Shown: positions 1 through 6,851, numbered from the stretch's first letter. The stretch is DNA of 6,927 nt from Modestobacter sp. (GCA_025963425.1 JAOPUQ010000441.1:1-6927); one strand, 5' to 3'. The notes: generated by a model not told the origin, from the sequence alone. Numbers and translations: made by a program.

Positions 1-911
1 TGTTCCCGCCGTACACCCATGAACAGGCGCGGCATCACCGGGAAGTGGAAGGCCATCTGGCACTCGTCGCCGTCCTCGCCGAAGTACTCGACGACGTCGC
101 CGGGCCACTGGTTGGCCTCGCACAGCATGACCCGGTCGGGGAACTCGGAGTCGACCACCTTGCGCACCCTCTTGAGGAAGGCGTGCGTCTTCGGGAGGTT
201 CTCGCAGTTGGTCCCCTCCTCCTCGAACAGGTAAGGGACGGCGTCGAGCCGGAAGCCGTCGATGCCCAGGTCGAGCCAGAAGCGCAGGGCATCGATGATC
301 GCCTCCTGCACCACCGAGTTCTCGAAGTTGAGGTCGGGCTGGTGGCTGAAGAAGCGGTGCCAGAAGTACTGCTTGCGGACCGGGTCGAAGGTCCAGTTCG
401 AGCTCTCGGTGTCGACGAAGATGATCCGGGCGTCGGCGTAGCCGGTGTCGTCGTCGGCCCACACGTAGAAGTCGCCGTAGGGGCCCTCGGGGTCGCTGCG
501 GCTGGCCTGGAACCAGGGGTGCTGGTCCGAGGTGTGGTTCATGACGAAGTCGATGATGATCCGCATACCGCGGGAGTGGGTCTCGGCGACGAGGTCCTTG
601 AAGTCCTCGATGTCACCGAACTCCGGCAGCACCGCGGTGTAGTCGCTGACGTCGTAGCCACCGTCGCGCAGCGGGGAGGCGAAGAACGGCGGCAGCCAGA
701 GGCAGTCGACGCCGAGCCACTGCAGGTAGTCCAGCTTGCTGATCATGCCGCGCAGGTCGCCGATGCCGTCGGCGTTGCTGTCGGCGAAGCCGCGCACCAG
801 CACCTCGTAGAAGACGGCGCGCTTGTACCACTCGGGGTCGGAGCCGGGGGAGGGCAGCGCGGACTGCTCGGTCGCGCCGGGGGTCGACTGGTCGGGGACG
901 GGGAGGCTCAT
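1..911 (-). CDS. treS: Trehalose synthase / maltose alpha-D-glucosyltransferase TreS (GH13), C-terminal part cut off by window edge
   Basis: Cytosolic enzyme that interconverts maltose and trehalose by intramolecular glucosyl transfer; in the GlgE pathway it supplies maltose for phosphorylation by maltokinase. 303 residues are visible, roughly half of the usual 550-600. A Pro/Ser-rich, probably disordered tail (about residues 1-26) precedes the catalytic barrel, which opens at WYKRAVFYEVLVRGF (28-42) and continues through DSNADGIGDLRG (44-55). GH13 region I is DFVMNH (121-126). Region II is GFRLDAVPY (219-227), with nucleophile Asp223. Region III is CEANQ (264-268), with acid/base Glu265. The 42-residue spacing of this pair equals that of the Asp230/Glu272 pair I recall for Mycobacterium smegmatis TreS. 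The third catalytic Asp lies outside the window. ATG at 911 is chosen because no ATG, GTG or TTG precedes it in frame within the 49-nt gap after glgE. Same strand and short gap indicate cotranscription with glgE. Maltokinase (possibly fused) and glgB may follow beyond position 1; this is inference. Confidence 0.95.
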   Translation of the reverse strand, partial: MSLPVPDQSTPGATEQSALPSPGSDPEWYKRAVFYEVLVRGFADSNADGIGDLRGMISKLDYLQWLGVDCLWLPPFFASPLRDGGYDVSDYTAVLPEFGDIEDFKDLVAETHSRGMRIIIDFVMNHTSDQHPWFQASRSDPEGPYGDFYVWADDDTGYADARIIFVDTESSNWTFDPVRKQYFWHRFFSHQPDLNFENSVVQEAIIDALRFWLDLGIDGFRLDAVPYLFEEEGTNCENLPKTHAFLKRVRKVVDSEFPDRVMLCEANQWPGDVVEYFGEDGDECQMAFHFPVMPRLFMGVRRE

Positions 912-923
912 GGGGAGGGGGTG

Positions 924-928
924 TCCTC
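924..928 (-). promoter_or_regulatory. Weak candidate ribosome binding site for treS
   Basis: On the minus strand GAGGA lies 12 nt upstream of the treS ATG (909-911), a longer spacing than the usual 5-9 nt. The bases between are pyrimidine-rich and offer no better site. The 49-nt glgE-treS gap shows no promoter-like -10 element, so treS is probably translated from the glgE message using this poorly spaced site or by re-initiation after glgE. Confidence 0.4.
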
Positions 929-960
929 GATCTCGGGTGTGCTGGTCGGTGCGGGGCCGG

Positions 961-2979
961 TCAGGCCTGGGAGATGGGCCCCGGCGGCAGGGCGCGGTGC
1001 ACGGTGAACACGTGCGCCGGCTCGCGGTGGGGGTCGAGCTCGACGTAGTTGAACTCGCCCCAGTCGTAGGTCGCGCCGCTGATCTCGTCGGTCACGGCGA
1101 ACCGGTCCGACCAGTCCAGCCCGAGGGCCGGCAGGTCCAGCGACGTCGTGCCGATCTGGGTGGAGTTGCTGTTCAACGAGACCACGACCAGCACTGCGTC
1201 CTGGGACCCGGGGTCGGTCTTGGAGAAGCAGAGCAGCTCGGGGTTGTCGACGGGGTGGAAGCGCAGCGTGCGCAGCTGCTGCAGTGCCGGGTGGGCGCGG
1301 CGGATCTCGTTGAGCCTGCGCAGATAGGGGATCAGGCTGCGCCCGTTGTGCTCGGCGGCGGCCCAGTCGCGGGGGCGCAGCTGGAACTTCTCGGTGTCCA
1401 GGTACTCCTCGCTGCCCGGGCGCACGGCGACGTGCTCGAACACCTCGAAGCCGGAGTAGACGCCCCAGGTCGGGCTCATCATCGAGGCCAGCACCGCCCG
1501 GATCTTGAACATCGGCGGGCCGCCGACCTGCAACGACTCGTGCAGGATGTCCGGGGTGTTCACGAAGAAGTTCGGCCGCATGTAGTGCGAGCTGTCGACC
1601 AGCTGGCGGCCGTACTCCTCGAGCTCGGTCCGCTCGGTCCGCCAGGTGAAGTACGTGTAGCTCTGGGTGAAGCCCAGTCGCGCCAGCTGGTGCATCATCG
1701 CCGGCCGGGTGAACGCCTCGGCGAGGAACAGCACGTCCGGGTCGGTCTTCTTGACCTCCCAGATCAGCCAGTGCCAGAAGTTCAGCGGCTTGGTGTGCGG
1801 GTTGTCCACGCGGAAGATGCGGACGCCGGCGTCCATCCAGTGCCGCACGATCCGCAGGACCTCGGCGTAGAGGCCCTCGGGGTCGTTGTCGAAGTTGAGC
1901 GGGTAGATGTCCTGGTACTTCTTCGGCGGGTTCTCCGCGTAGGCGATGGTGCCGTCGGGCTTGGTGGTGAACCACTCCGGGTGCGAGGTCACCCAGGGGT
2001 GGTCCGGGGCGGCCTGCAGGGCGAGGTCGAGCGCGACCTCCATGCCCAGCTCCCGGGTGCGGTCGACGAAGGCGCGGAAGTCCTCCAGCGTGCCCAGTTG
2101 CGGGTGGACGGCGTCGTGCCCGCCCTCCTCACTGCCGATGGCCCAGGGCGAGCCGACGTCGTCGGGGTGGGCCACCAGGGTGTTGTTCCTGCCCTTGCGG
2201 TTGACCTTCCCGATCGGGTGGATCGGCGGCAGGTACACCACGTCGAAGGCCATGTCTGCGATGGCCGGCAGCCGCTCGGCGGCCTGGGCGAAGGTGCCGT
2301 GCGTGGGCTGGCCGCCGACGACCGGGCCCTCGGAGCGGGGAAAGAACTCGTACCAGGAGCCGTACAGGGCGCGCGGCCGGTCGACCCACAGCTCGTAGCG
2401 CGGTGAGCGGGTGACCATGCGACGGACCGGGTGGGCATGCAGCACCTGCTGCAGCGCCGGGGACAGTGCCGGGGTCAGGCGCGCGGTGAGCTCCAGGGAA
2501 TCGTCGCGCAGCGCCGCGGCGGCGGCGGTGAGGGCCGCCCGGTGCTCGCGGGGTGCGGCCTCGGCCACCTCCTCGAGCAGCCGGGCGCCGGACTCCAGGT
2601 CGTTGGCCAGCTCGTCAGCGCCCTGACCGGCCTCGGCCTTGACCTCGACGTCGTGGTGCCAGGTGCGCAGCGGGTCGTCCCAGGCCTCGACCTCGAAGGT
2701 CCACAGGCCCTCCCGGTCGGGGACGACGGTCGCCGCCCACCGGTCGGGCTCGGGGCCGAACTCGACCATCCGTGCCAGCGGCGGCCGGGCAACCCGCCGG
2801 CCCGGTTCGGCGGGCGGGGTGAGCACCACGTTGGCGCCCACGGCGTCGTGGCCCTCGCGGAAGACGGTGGCGGTGATCGGGACGTGCTCACCGACCACGG
2901 CGCGGGTCGAGAACGACCCGCAGGAGACGACAGGGGCGACATCGGTGATGCCGAGGCGGAGGTCAGCGCGGCCATTCAT
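961..2979 (-). CDS. glgE: Alpha-1,4-glucan:maltose-1-phosphate maltosyltransferase GlgE (GH13_3)
   Basis: Transfers maltose from alpha-maltose-1-phosphate to the non-reducing end of alpha-1,4-glucans with retention of configuration, releasing phosphate; cytosolic, and a homodimer in characterised members. 672 residues, close to the 675 of Streptomyces coelicolor GlgE. An N-terminal beta-sandwich domain (about 1-115) is followed by a helical insert (about 120-185), the catalytic barrel (about 200-575) and a C-terminal beta domain. Nucleophile Asp392 lies in FRVDNPHTKP and acid/base Glu421 in FLAEAFTRP. Their 29-residue spacing matches Asp394/Glu423 of the Streptomyces enzyme. Asn350, Lys353 and Tyr355 in ENPPKKYQDIYP, plus Asn393, match donor-phosphate contacts of that enzyme at a constant offset of two. 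Asp477 in VNTPDILHE is the likely transition-state stabiliser. An in-frame TGA at 2986-2988, two codons upstream, makes ATG 2979 the earliest start. glgE is first in a leftward operon with treS and divergent from glgP, as in Mycobacterium tuberculosis (Rv1327c/Rv1328). No key residue is missing. Confidence 0.97.
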   Translation of the reverse strand: MNGRADLRLGITDVAPVVSCGSFSTRAVVGEHVPITATVFREGHDAVGANVVLTPPAEPGRRVARPPLARMVEFGPEPDRWAATVVPDREGLWTFEVEAWDDPLRTWHHDVEVKAEAGQGADELANDLESGARLLEEVAEAAPREHRAALTAAAAALRDDSLELTARLTPALSPALQQVLHAHPVRRMVTRSPRYELWVDRPRALYGSWYEFFPRSEGPVVGGQPTHGTFAQAAERLPAIADMAFDVVYLPPIHPIGKVNRKGRNNTLVAHPDDVGSPWAIGSEEGGHDAVHPQLGTLEDFRAFVDRTRELGMEVALDLALQAAPDHPWVTSHPEWFTTKPDGTIAYAENPPKKYQDIYPLNFDNDPEGLYAEVLRIVRHWMDAGVRIFRVDNPHTKPLNFWHWLIWEVKKTDPDVLFLAEAFTRPAMMHQLARLGFTQSYTYFTWRTERTELEEYGRQLVDSSHYMRPNFFVNTPDILHESLQVGGPPMFKIRAVLASMMSPTWGVYSGFEVFEHVAVRPGSEEYLDTEKFQLRPRDWAAAEHNGRSLIPYLRRLNEIRRAHPALQQLRTLRFHPVDNPELLCFSKTDPGSQDAVLVVVSLNSNSTQIGTTSLDLPALGLDWSDRFAVTDEISGATYDWGEFNYVELDPHREPAHVFTVHRALPPGPISQA

Positions 2980-2987
2980 CGCCGGTC

Positions 2988-2993
2988 ACGCTA
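2988..2993 (-). promoter_or_regulatory. -10-like element TAGCGT for glgE, leaderless arrangement
   Basis: Read on the minus strand, TAGCGT ends 8 nt before the glgE ATG. It fits the actinobacterial -10 consensus TANNNT. A transcription start would fall at or next to the ATG, leaving no room for a Shine-Dalgarno site, and the intervening GACCGGCG is not one. No convincing -35 box is visible 16-19 nt upstream, which is common for actinobacterial housekeeping promoters. No start site has been mapped; this is inferred from position and sequence. Confidence 0.6.
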
Positions 2994-3103
2994 GCGATCT
3001 CCAGCCCCGCGGGCACCTCGGCGGTCTCTGCCCCTCCTCTCCGGGGGGAGGCCGGCGGCCCGGTGCGCTGCGGCGCGTGGTGCGGGGGGTGCCGGCGGAC
3101 GTG

Positions 3104-3122
3104 TCCCGGATCTCTTCCCGGA
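3104..3122 (+). repeat. Direct repeat TCCCGGA x2, candidate operator upstream of the glgP promoter
   Basis: Two exact copies of TCCCGGA lie at 3104-3110 and 3116-3122, separated by TCTCT and repeating every 12 bp, about one helical turn. The downstream copy ends 23 bp before the glgP -10-like hexamer, just upstream of where a -35 box would sit. That is a plausible place for an activator or repressor, but a 7-mer repeat in GC-rich DNA can also occur by chance. Confidence 0.35.
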
Positions 3123-3145
3123 CCGGCGTGAGCACCGCCGGCGGC

Positions 3146-3151
3146 TAGGGT
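3146..3151 (+). promoter_or_regulatory. -10-like element TAGGGT for glgP, leaderless arrangement
   Basis: TAGGGT matches the TANNNT consensus and ends 7 nt before the GTG start of glgP. The spacer CGGATCC contains no plausible ribosome binding site, so the message probably begins at the GTG. No clear -35 box is seen at standard spacing. The start site is inferred, not measured. Confidence 0.65.
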
Positions 3152-3158
3152 CGGATCC

Positions 3159-5708
3159 GTGCAAGCCCTCCGCCGACTGACCGTCCGTGCGTCCCTCCCC
3201 GAGGCGTTGCTGCCGCTGTCCCAGCTCGTGATGAACCTGCGGTGGTCATGGCACCCGGAGACCCGTGACCTGTTCGAGGCACTGGACCCGGAGCTCTGGG
3301 AGACCTGCGGTGGTGACCCCGTGAAGGTCCTCGGCGAGGTGTCCGCCGAACGGCTGGCTGCGCTGGCCAAGGACCGGCGATTCCTGCGTCGTCTGCAGGA
3401 CGTCACCGACGACCTGCAGGACTACCTGGACGCGCCGCACTGGTACCAGTCCCTGGGCCCGGACGCCCCCGGCTCCATCGCCTACTTCTCCGCCGAGTTC
3501 GGCATCACCGAGGTGCTGCCGCAGTACTCCGGTGGCCTGGGCATCCTGGCCGGCGACCACCTCAAGGCCGCCTCCGACCTCGGCGTCCCGCTGATCGGCG
3601 TCGGGCTGCTCTACCGGGCCGGCTACTTCTCCCAGGGCCTGTCGGCCGACGGCTGGCAGCTGGAGCACTACCCGGCGCTGGACCCGCACGGCCTGCCGGT
3701 GAAGCTGCTGCGCGACGGCGACGGCAGCGCCGTGGTCATCACCGTGCCGCTCCCCGAGGGGCGCACGCTGTCCGCGCACGTCTGGCGGGCCCAGGTGGGC
3801 CGGGTGTCCCTGCTGCTGCTCGACAGCGACATCGAGGAGAACGCCCCGGCCGAGCGCGGGGTCACCGACCGGCTCTACGGCGGCGGGGAGGACCACCGGC
3901 TCCGCCAGGAGATGCTGCTGGGCATCGGCGGGGTGCGGGCGCTGCGCGCGTACTGCTCGCTGACCGGGACGCCCCAGCCCGAGGTCTTCCACGCCAACGA
4001 GGGCCACGCCGGCTTCCAGGGGGTCGAGCGGATCCGGGAGCTGACCGAGTCACACGGGTTGTCCTTCAGCGAGGCGCTCCAGGCGGTGCGCGGCGGCACC
4101 GTCTTCACCACCCACACGCCGGTGCCGGCCGGCATCGACCGCTTTCCCAAGGCGCTGATCGAGCGCTACTTCACCGGCTTCGGCGTCCCGGTCGACCAGC
4201 TGCTCCCGCTGGGCAGCGAGGGGGACCCGAGCAAGTTCAACATGGCGCACATGGGCCTGCGGCTGGGTCAGCGGGCCAACGGGGTGAGCCGGCTGCACGG
4301 CGAGGTCAGCCGCGGCATGTTCGGTGACCTGTGGCCCGGGTTCGACCCCGACGACGTGCCGATCGGCTCCATCACCAACGGCGTGCACGCCCCGACCTGG
4401 ACCGCCCGTGAGCTCGTCGAGCTGGGCACCCAGTCCAGCAGCCAGGGCGACCCGGTCGACGTCGTCGGCGATGCGTTCTTCGACGGCGTGGACCGGATCG
4501 ATGCCGGCGAGCTGTGGAGCACCCGCCGGCTGCTGCGCGGCAGGCTGGTGGAGGAGGTCCGCCGCCGCGTGCGGGAGACCGCGCTGTCCCGTGGGGCCGC
4601 GGGGGCCGAGCTCGACTGGACCGACACCGCCTTCGACCCCGACGTGCTCACCATCGGCTTCGCCCGCCGGGTGCCCTCCTACAAGCGGCTCACCCTCATG
4701 CTGCGCGACCCCGCGCGGCTCAAGGCGTTGCTGCTGGACCCCGAGCGGCCGATCCAGCTGGTCATCGCCGGCAAGAGCCACCCGGCCGACGACGGCGGCA
4801 AGCAGCTGATCCAGCAGATGGTGAAGTTCGCCGACGACCCGGAGATCCGCCACCGGATCGCCTTCCTGCCCGGCTACGACATCGGCATGGCCCGGTACCT
4901 GTACTGGGGCTGCGACGTGTGGCTGAACAACCCGCTGCGCCCGCTGGAGGCCTGCGGCACCTCGGGCATGAAGTCCGCGCTCAACGGCGGCCTGAACCTC
5001 TCCATCCGCGACGGCTGGTGGGACGAGTGGTTCGACGGCCAGAACGGCTGGGCGATCCCGACCGCCGACGGCGTGGCGGACCACGACCGGCGGGACGAGG
5101 TCGAGGCGCAGGCGATCTACGACCTGCTGGACAAGCAGGTGCTGCCGCGCTTCTACGAGACCGACCGCGACGGCATCCCGACGCGGTGGGTGGAGATGGT
5201 GCGGCACACCTTGCGGGTCACCGGCCCCAAGGTGCTGGCCACCCGGATGGTGCGCGACTACGTGCAGCAGCTGTACGTGCCGGCGGCGGGCTCGGCCCGG
5301 TCGCTGGCCGAGGACGGGTTCGGCACCGCCCGTCGAGAGGCCGCCTGGCGGACGCACCTGCTGGAGGCCTGGCCCGGCGTGCGGGTCGCGCACGTCGAGG
5401 CCACCGGGGTGGGCGACACCCCGGAGATCGGCTCGACGATCGACCTGCGCGCCGAGGTGGAGCTGCCCGGTCTGACGCCGGGCGACGTCCTGGTCCAGGC
5501 GGCGTTCGGCCGGGTCGACGACGCCGACGGTCTGCACGACGTGACCACGGTGCCGATGCGGCACGAGAACACCGAGGGCTCACGGCAGTGGTTCACCGCC
5601 ACGGTGCCCCTCCAGCGGACCGGCCCGTTCGGCTACACGGTCCGGGTGCTCCCACACTCCGAACAGCTGGCCGACCCCGCTGAGCTGGGCGTCGTCGTCA
5701 ACGCCTGA
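3159..5708 (+). CDS. glgP: Alpha-glucan (glycogen/maltodextrin) phosphorylase GlgP, GT35, DUF3417-containing type
   Basis: PLP-dependent phosphorylase that removes glucosyl units from the non-reducing ends of alpha-1,4-glucans as glucose-1-phosphate; cytosolic. 849 residues, near the 863 of Mycobacterium tuberculosis Rv1328, which sits in the same divergent position next to glgE. The N-terminal part (about 10-120, including NLRWSWHPETRDLF) matches the DUF3417 region of this phosphorylase subfamily. YFSAEFGITEVLPQYSGGLG (109-128) begins the catalytic domain. HANEGHAGF (278-286) and FARRVPSYKR (501-510) are conserved active-site blocks. GTSGMKSALNGGLNLS (600-615) carries the predicted PLP lysine, Lys605. 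A beta-rich tail (about 745-849) follows. GTG at 3159 is the earliest possible start because an in-frame TGA lies at 3129-3131, and it sits 7 nt after a -10-like hexamer. The gene is monocistronic by appearance, with a strong hairpin just after the stop. Substrate chain-length preference cannot be read from sequence. Confidence 0.95.
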   Translation: MQALRRLTVRASLPEALLPLSQLVMNLRWSWHPETRDLFEALDPELWETCGGDPVKVLGEVSAERLAALAKDRRFLRRLQDVTDDLQDYLDAPHWYQSLGPDAPGSIAYFSAEFGITEVLPQYSGGLGILAGDHLKAASDLGVPLIGVGLLYRAGYFSQGLSADGWQLEHYPALDPHGLPVKLLRDGDGSAVVITVPLPEGRTLSAHVWRAQVGRVSLLLLDSDIEENAPAERGVTDRLYGGGEDHRLRQEMLLGIGGVRALRAYCSLTGTPQPEVFHANEGHAGFQGVERIRELTESHGLSFSEALQAVRGGTVFTTHTPVPAGIDRFPKALIERYFTGFGVPVDQLLPLGSEGDPSKFNMAHMGLRLGQRANGVSRLHGEVSRGMFGDLWPGFDPDDVPIGSITNGVHAPTWTARELVELGTQSSSQGDPVDVVGDAFFDGVDRIDAGELWSTRRLLRGRLVEEVRRRVRETALSRGAAGAELDWTDTAFDPDVLTIGFARRVPSYKRLTLMLRDPARLKALLLDPERPIQLVIAGKSHPADDGGKQLIQQMVKFADDPEIRHRIAFLPGYDIGMARYLYWGCDVWLNNPLRPLEACGTSGMKSALNGGLNLSIRDGWWDEWFDGQNGWAIPTADGVADHDRRDEVEAQAIYDLLDKQVLPRFYETDRDGIPTRWVEMVRHTLRVTGPKVLATRMVRDYVQQLYVPAAGSARSLAEDGFGTARREAAWRTHLLEAWPGVRVAHVEATGVGDTPEIGSTIDLRAEVELPGLTPGDVLVQAAFGRVDDADGLHDVTTVPMRHENTEGSRQWFTATVPLQRTGPFGYTVRVLPHSEQLADPAELGVVVNA

Positions 5709-5717
5709 CGTCGCACC

Positions 5718-5756
5718 CGGCAGCCGTCGGCCCTTCCGGTGGGCCGGCGGCTGCTG
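5718..5756 (+). terminator. GC-rich hairpin terminator after glgP
   Basis: The hairpin starts 9 nt after the glgP stop. The core arms CAGCCGTCGGCCC (5721-5733) and GGGCCGGCGGCTG (5741-5753) pair over 13 bp with one U-G wobble, around the 7-nt loop TTCCGGT. Three further pairs (5718-5720 with 5754-5756, one a G-U wobble) lengthen the stem to 16 bp. No T-run follows, so it is a hairpin-only terminator of the type frequent in high-GC actinobacteria. It separates glgP from the FHA gene. Confidence 0.8.
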
Positions 5757-5766
5757 CGACTCCTGC

Positions 5767-5786
5767 GACCGATGGTGACCGGTGGT
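5767..5786 (+). repeat. Imperfect tandem 10-bp repeat in the glgP-FHA gap
   Basis: GACCGATGGT (5767-5776) is followed directly by GACCGGTGGT (5777-5786), differing at one base. Just before, CTGCGAC occurs at 5754-5760 and again at 5763-5769. These lie 75 bp or more upstream of the -10-like element of the FHA gene. They could be protein-binding sites but are short enough to be chance. Confidence 0.3.
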
Positions 5787-5861
5787 GCACGGGGTGCGGG
5801 AACGATGCCGCGATCCGGCGTGCCACGGTCAGGGCAGCCGCAGGAACCGGCCGGGCACAAC

Positions 5862-5867
5862 TAGGCT
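5862..5867 (+). promoter_or_regulatory. -10-like element TAGGCT for the FHA gene, leaderless arrangement
   Basis: TAGGCT ends 7 nt before ATG 5875, the same spacing as at glgP. The spacer GGCCGGT is not a usable ribosome binding site. This position also decides the start codon: a GTG at 5782 in the same frame would put the promoter inside the coding sequence. No good -35 box is visible. Confidence 0.65.
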
Positions 5868-5874
5868 GGCCGGT

Positions 5875-6846
5875 ATGCCCGACCGCTGTGAGGTGCTCCC
5901 CGGAGACTCTGTCGTCGCCCGACATGGCGGCGGCCTGCTGTGGGTGGACGCCCCCGGTTCGCCGGCGCTGGTGGCCGCCCTGCACTCCTGCCTCGGTGTG
6001 GCCGGCCCCGGCTCCGAGCGCGTGCTCGCCGCCGTCGCCGGCCAGGTCTCCCGGCTCTCCGAGGGCCCCGCGTCCTTCGCGCTGGTGCTCGCCGACACCG
6101 CCGGCGGCTCCGGCTCCGGCGTCGCGCTGTGGTCCGGCAAGGGCCAGCCCGCCGTCGACGGCGTCCCGGTGTCCGGTTCGTCGGTGGACGGGTGCACGCT
6201 GGCCAGTGGCTTCGCCCTCGGCCAGACCCTCTACGTCGGCCCCGGTCAGCCGGCCGCCTCGATGCCCCCGGGCGTCGCCTTCGACCTGACCGAGGGGACC
6301 GTCCCCGGCGCCGGTGCGCTGCTGCAGCTGGCCGCCGCCGTCTCCTCCGGCGTGGCCGTCCCGCCGGCCACCTCCCTGCCGCCGGCCGAGTCCTTCACCG
6401 CCGGCTCCGACGCCGGCTTCGGTGCCCCGAGCCGCGCCCCGGCCTCCCAGCCGATGGGGCAGGTCGGGGAGTCCACCGCGTTCTGGCGCCCGGAGCCCAC
6501 CGCGAGCCCAGTCCTGCGCTTCGACGACGGCATGGTCGTCACCGTCGACGAGGACCTCGTCCTGGGCCGCCGTCCCGATGGGCACGAGCTGGTCACCAGC
6601 GGCAACGCCCGTCCGGTGCCGATCGCCGATACCCAGAACGTGCTGTCCTCGGCGCACGCGGCGATCCAGCGGGCCGGGCGCGAGGTCTCGCTGACCGACC
6701 TCGGTTCGCTCAACGGCACCCACGTCGCCGGCCCGGAGGCCACCGAGTGGACCCAGCTGGAACCCGGCGTCTCGCACCCGCTGGCCGACGGCGACCGGCT
6801 GCTGCTGGGCTGGACCGTCATCACGTTCGAGCAGCCCGCCGAGTGA
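5875..6846 (+). CDS. FHA domain protein with an uncharacterised N-terminal region
   Basis: A soluble 323-residue protein with no signal peptide or membrane segment. The C-terminal part (about 212-318) is a forkhead-associated domain, a phosphothreonine-binding module usually partnered with Ser/Thr protein kinases. The conserved positions are present: Gly231-Arg232 (VLGRR), Ser258 and His261 (LSSAH), Asn280-Gly281-Thr282 (SLNGT) and LADGDRLLLGW (303-313). By comparison with known FHA structures, Arg232, Ser258 and Asn280 should contact the phosphopeptide, so binding looks intact. Residues 1-153 form an alpha/beta region opening with CEVLPGDSVVARHGGGLLWVD that I cannot assign to a named domain. 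A Pro/Ala/Ser-rich linker (about 154-210) joins the two. ATG 5875 is preferred over the in-frame GTG at 5782, whose 31-residue extension is Arg/Gly-rich and would span the -10-like element. The gene is probably a separate transcription unit from glgP. Its phosphoprotein partner is unknown, and a link to kinases, phosphatases or secretion is family-level inference only. Confidence 0.85.
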   Translation: MPDRCEVLPGDSVVARHGGGLLWVDAPGSPALVAALHSCLGVAGPGSERVLAAVAGQVSRLSEGPASFALVLADTAGGSGSGVALWSGKGQPAVDGVPVSGSSVDGCTLASGFALGQTLYVGPGQPAASMPPGVAFDLTEGTVPGAGALLQLAAAVSSGVAVPPATSLPPAESFTAGSDAGFGAPSRAPASQPMGQVGESTAFWRPEPTASPVLRFDDGMVVTVDEDLVLGRRPDGHELVTSGNARPVPIADTQNVLSSAHAAIQRAGREVSLTDLGSLNGTHVAGPEATEWTQLEPGVSHPLADGDRLLLGWTVITFEQPAE

Positions 6847-6851
6847 CCCTG

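Larger units (their letters stand above)
2980..3158. promoter_or_regulatory. Divergent glgE/glgP control region
   Basis: This 179-bp non-coding interval separates the start codons of glgE (leftward) and glgP (rightward). It carries a -10-like element close to each gene and a short direct repeat near the glgP side. Because both inferred transcription starts coincide with the start codons, nearly the whole interval would be untranscribed regulatory DNA, where one bound factor could affect both the glucan-building and glucan-degrading genes. I recognise no known operator consensus in it. Confidence 0.7.

Noticed and set aside
45..1007. Long plus-strand open frame (320 codons) antisense to treS and the end of glgE.
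   Set aside because: Its product is a low-complexity Val/Gly/Glu/Asp/Arg mix, as expected from the complement of GC-biased codons, and the opposite strand encodes a clear GH13 enzyme.
823..2406. Plus-strand open frame of 527 codons antisense to glgE.
   Set aside because: Shadow of strong third-position GC bias; no recognisable motif, and the minus strand carries all GlgE catalytic residues.
2971..2975. Second ATG 4 nt inside glgE (ATGAATG), which might start another frame.
   Set aside because: It is out of frame with GlgE and gives only a low-complexity Arg/Ser/Pro-rich product; the first ATG opens the conserved protein.
3036..3051. Small inverted repeat CCTCTCC/GGGGAGG in the divergent region.
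   Set aside because: The loop is too tight for the full stem, one pair is a wobble, and the site is probably not transcribed from either side.
3051..3144. Three copies of GCCGGCGG in the glgE-glgP gap (3051, 3091, 3137).
   Set aside because: Spacing is irregular, and the octamer is likely by chance in DNA this GC-rich; another copy lies in the glgP terminator arm.
4050..5564. Minus-strand open frame of 504 codons antisense to glgP.
   Set aside because: Same compositional artefact, rich in Val, Gly, Arg, His and Gln, lying over well-conserved phosphorylase blocks.
5843..5847. GGAAC resembling the -35 of an ECF (SigE-type) promoter upstream of the FHA gene.
   Set aside because: No matching -10 such as CGTT follows at about 16-17 nt; the nearby TAGGCT fits a housekeeping -10 better.
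5782..5874. Upstream GTG start adding 31 residues to the FHA protein.
   Set aside because: The extension is Arg/Gly-rich and contains the -10-like TAGGCT element; ATG 5875 fits the leaderless pattern seen at the other genes.
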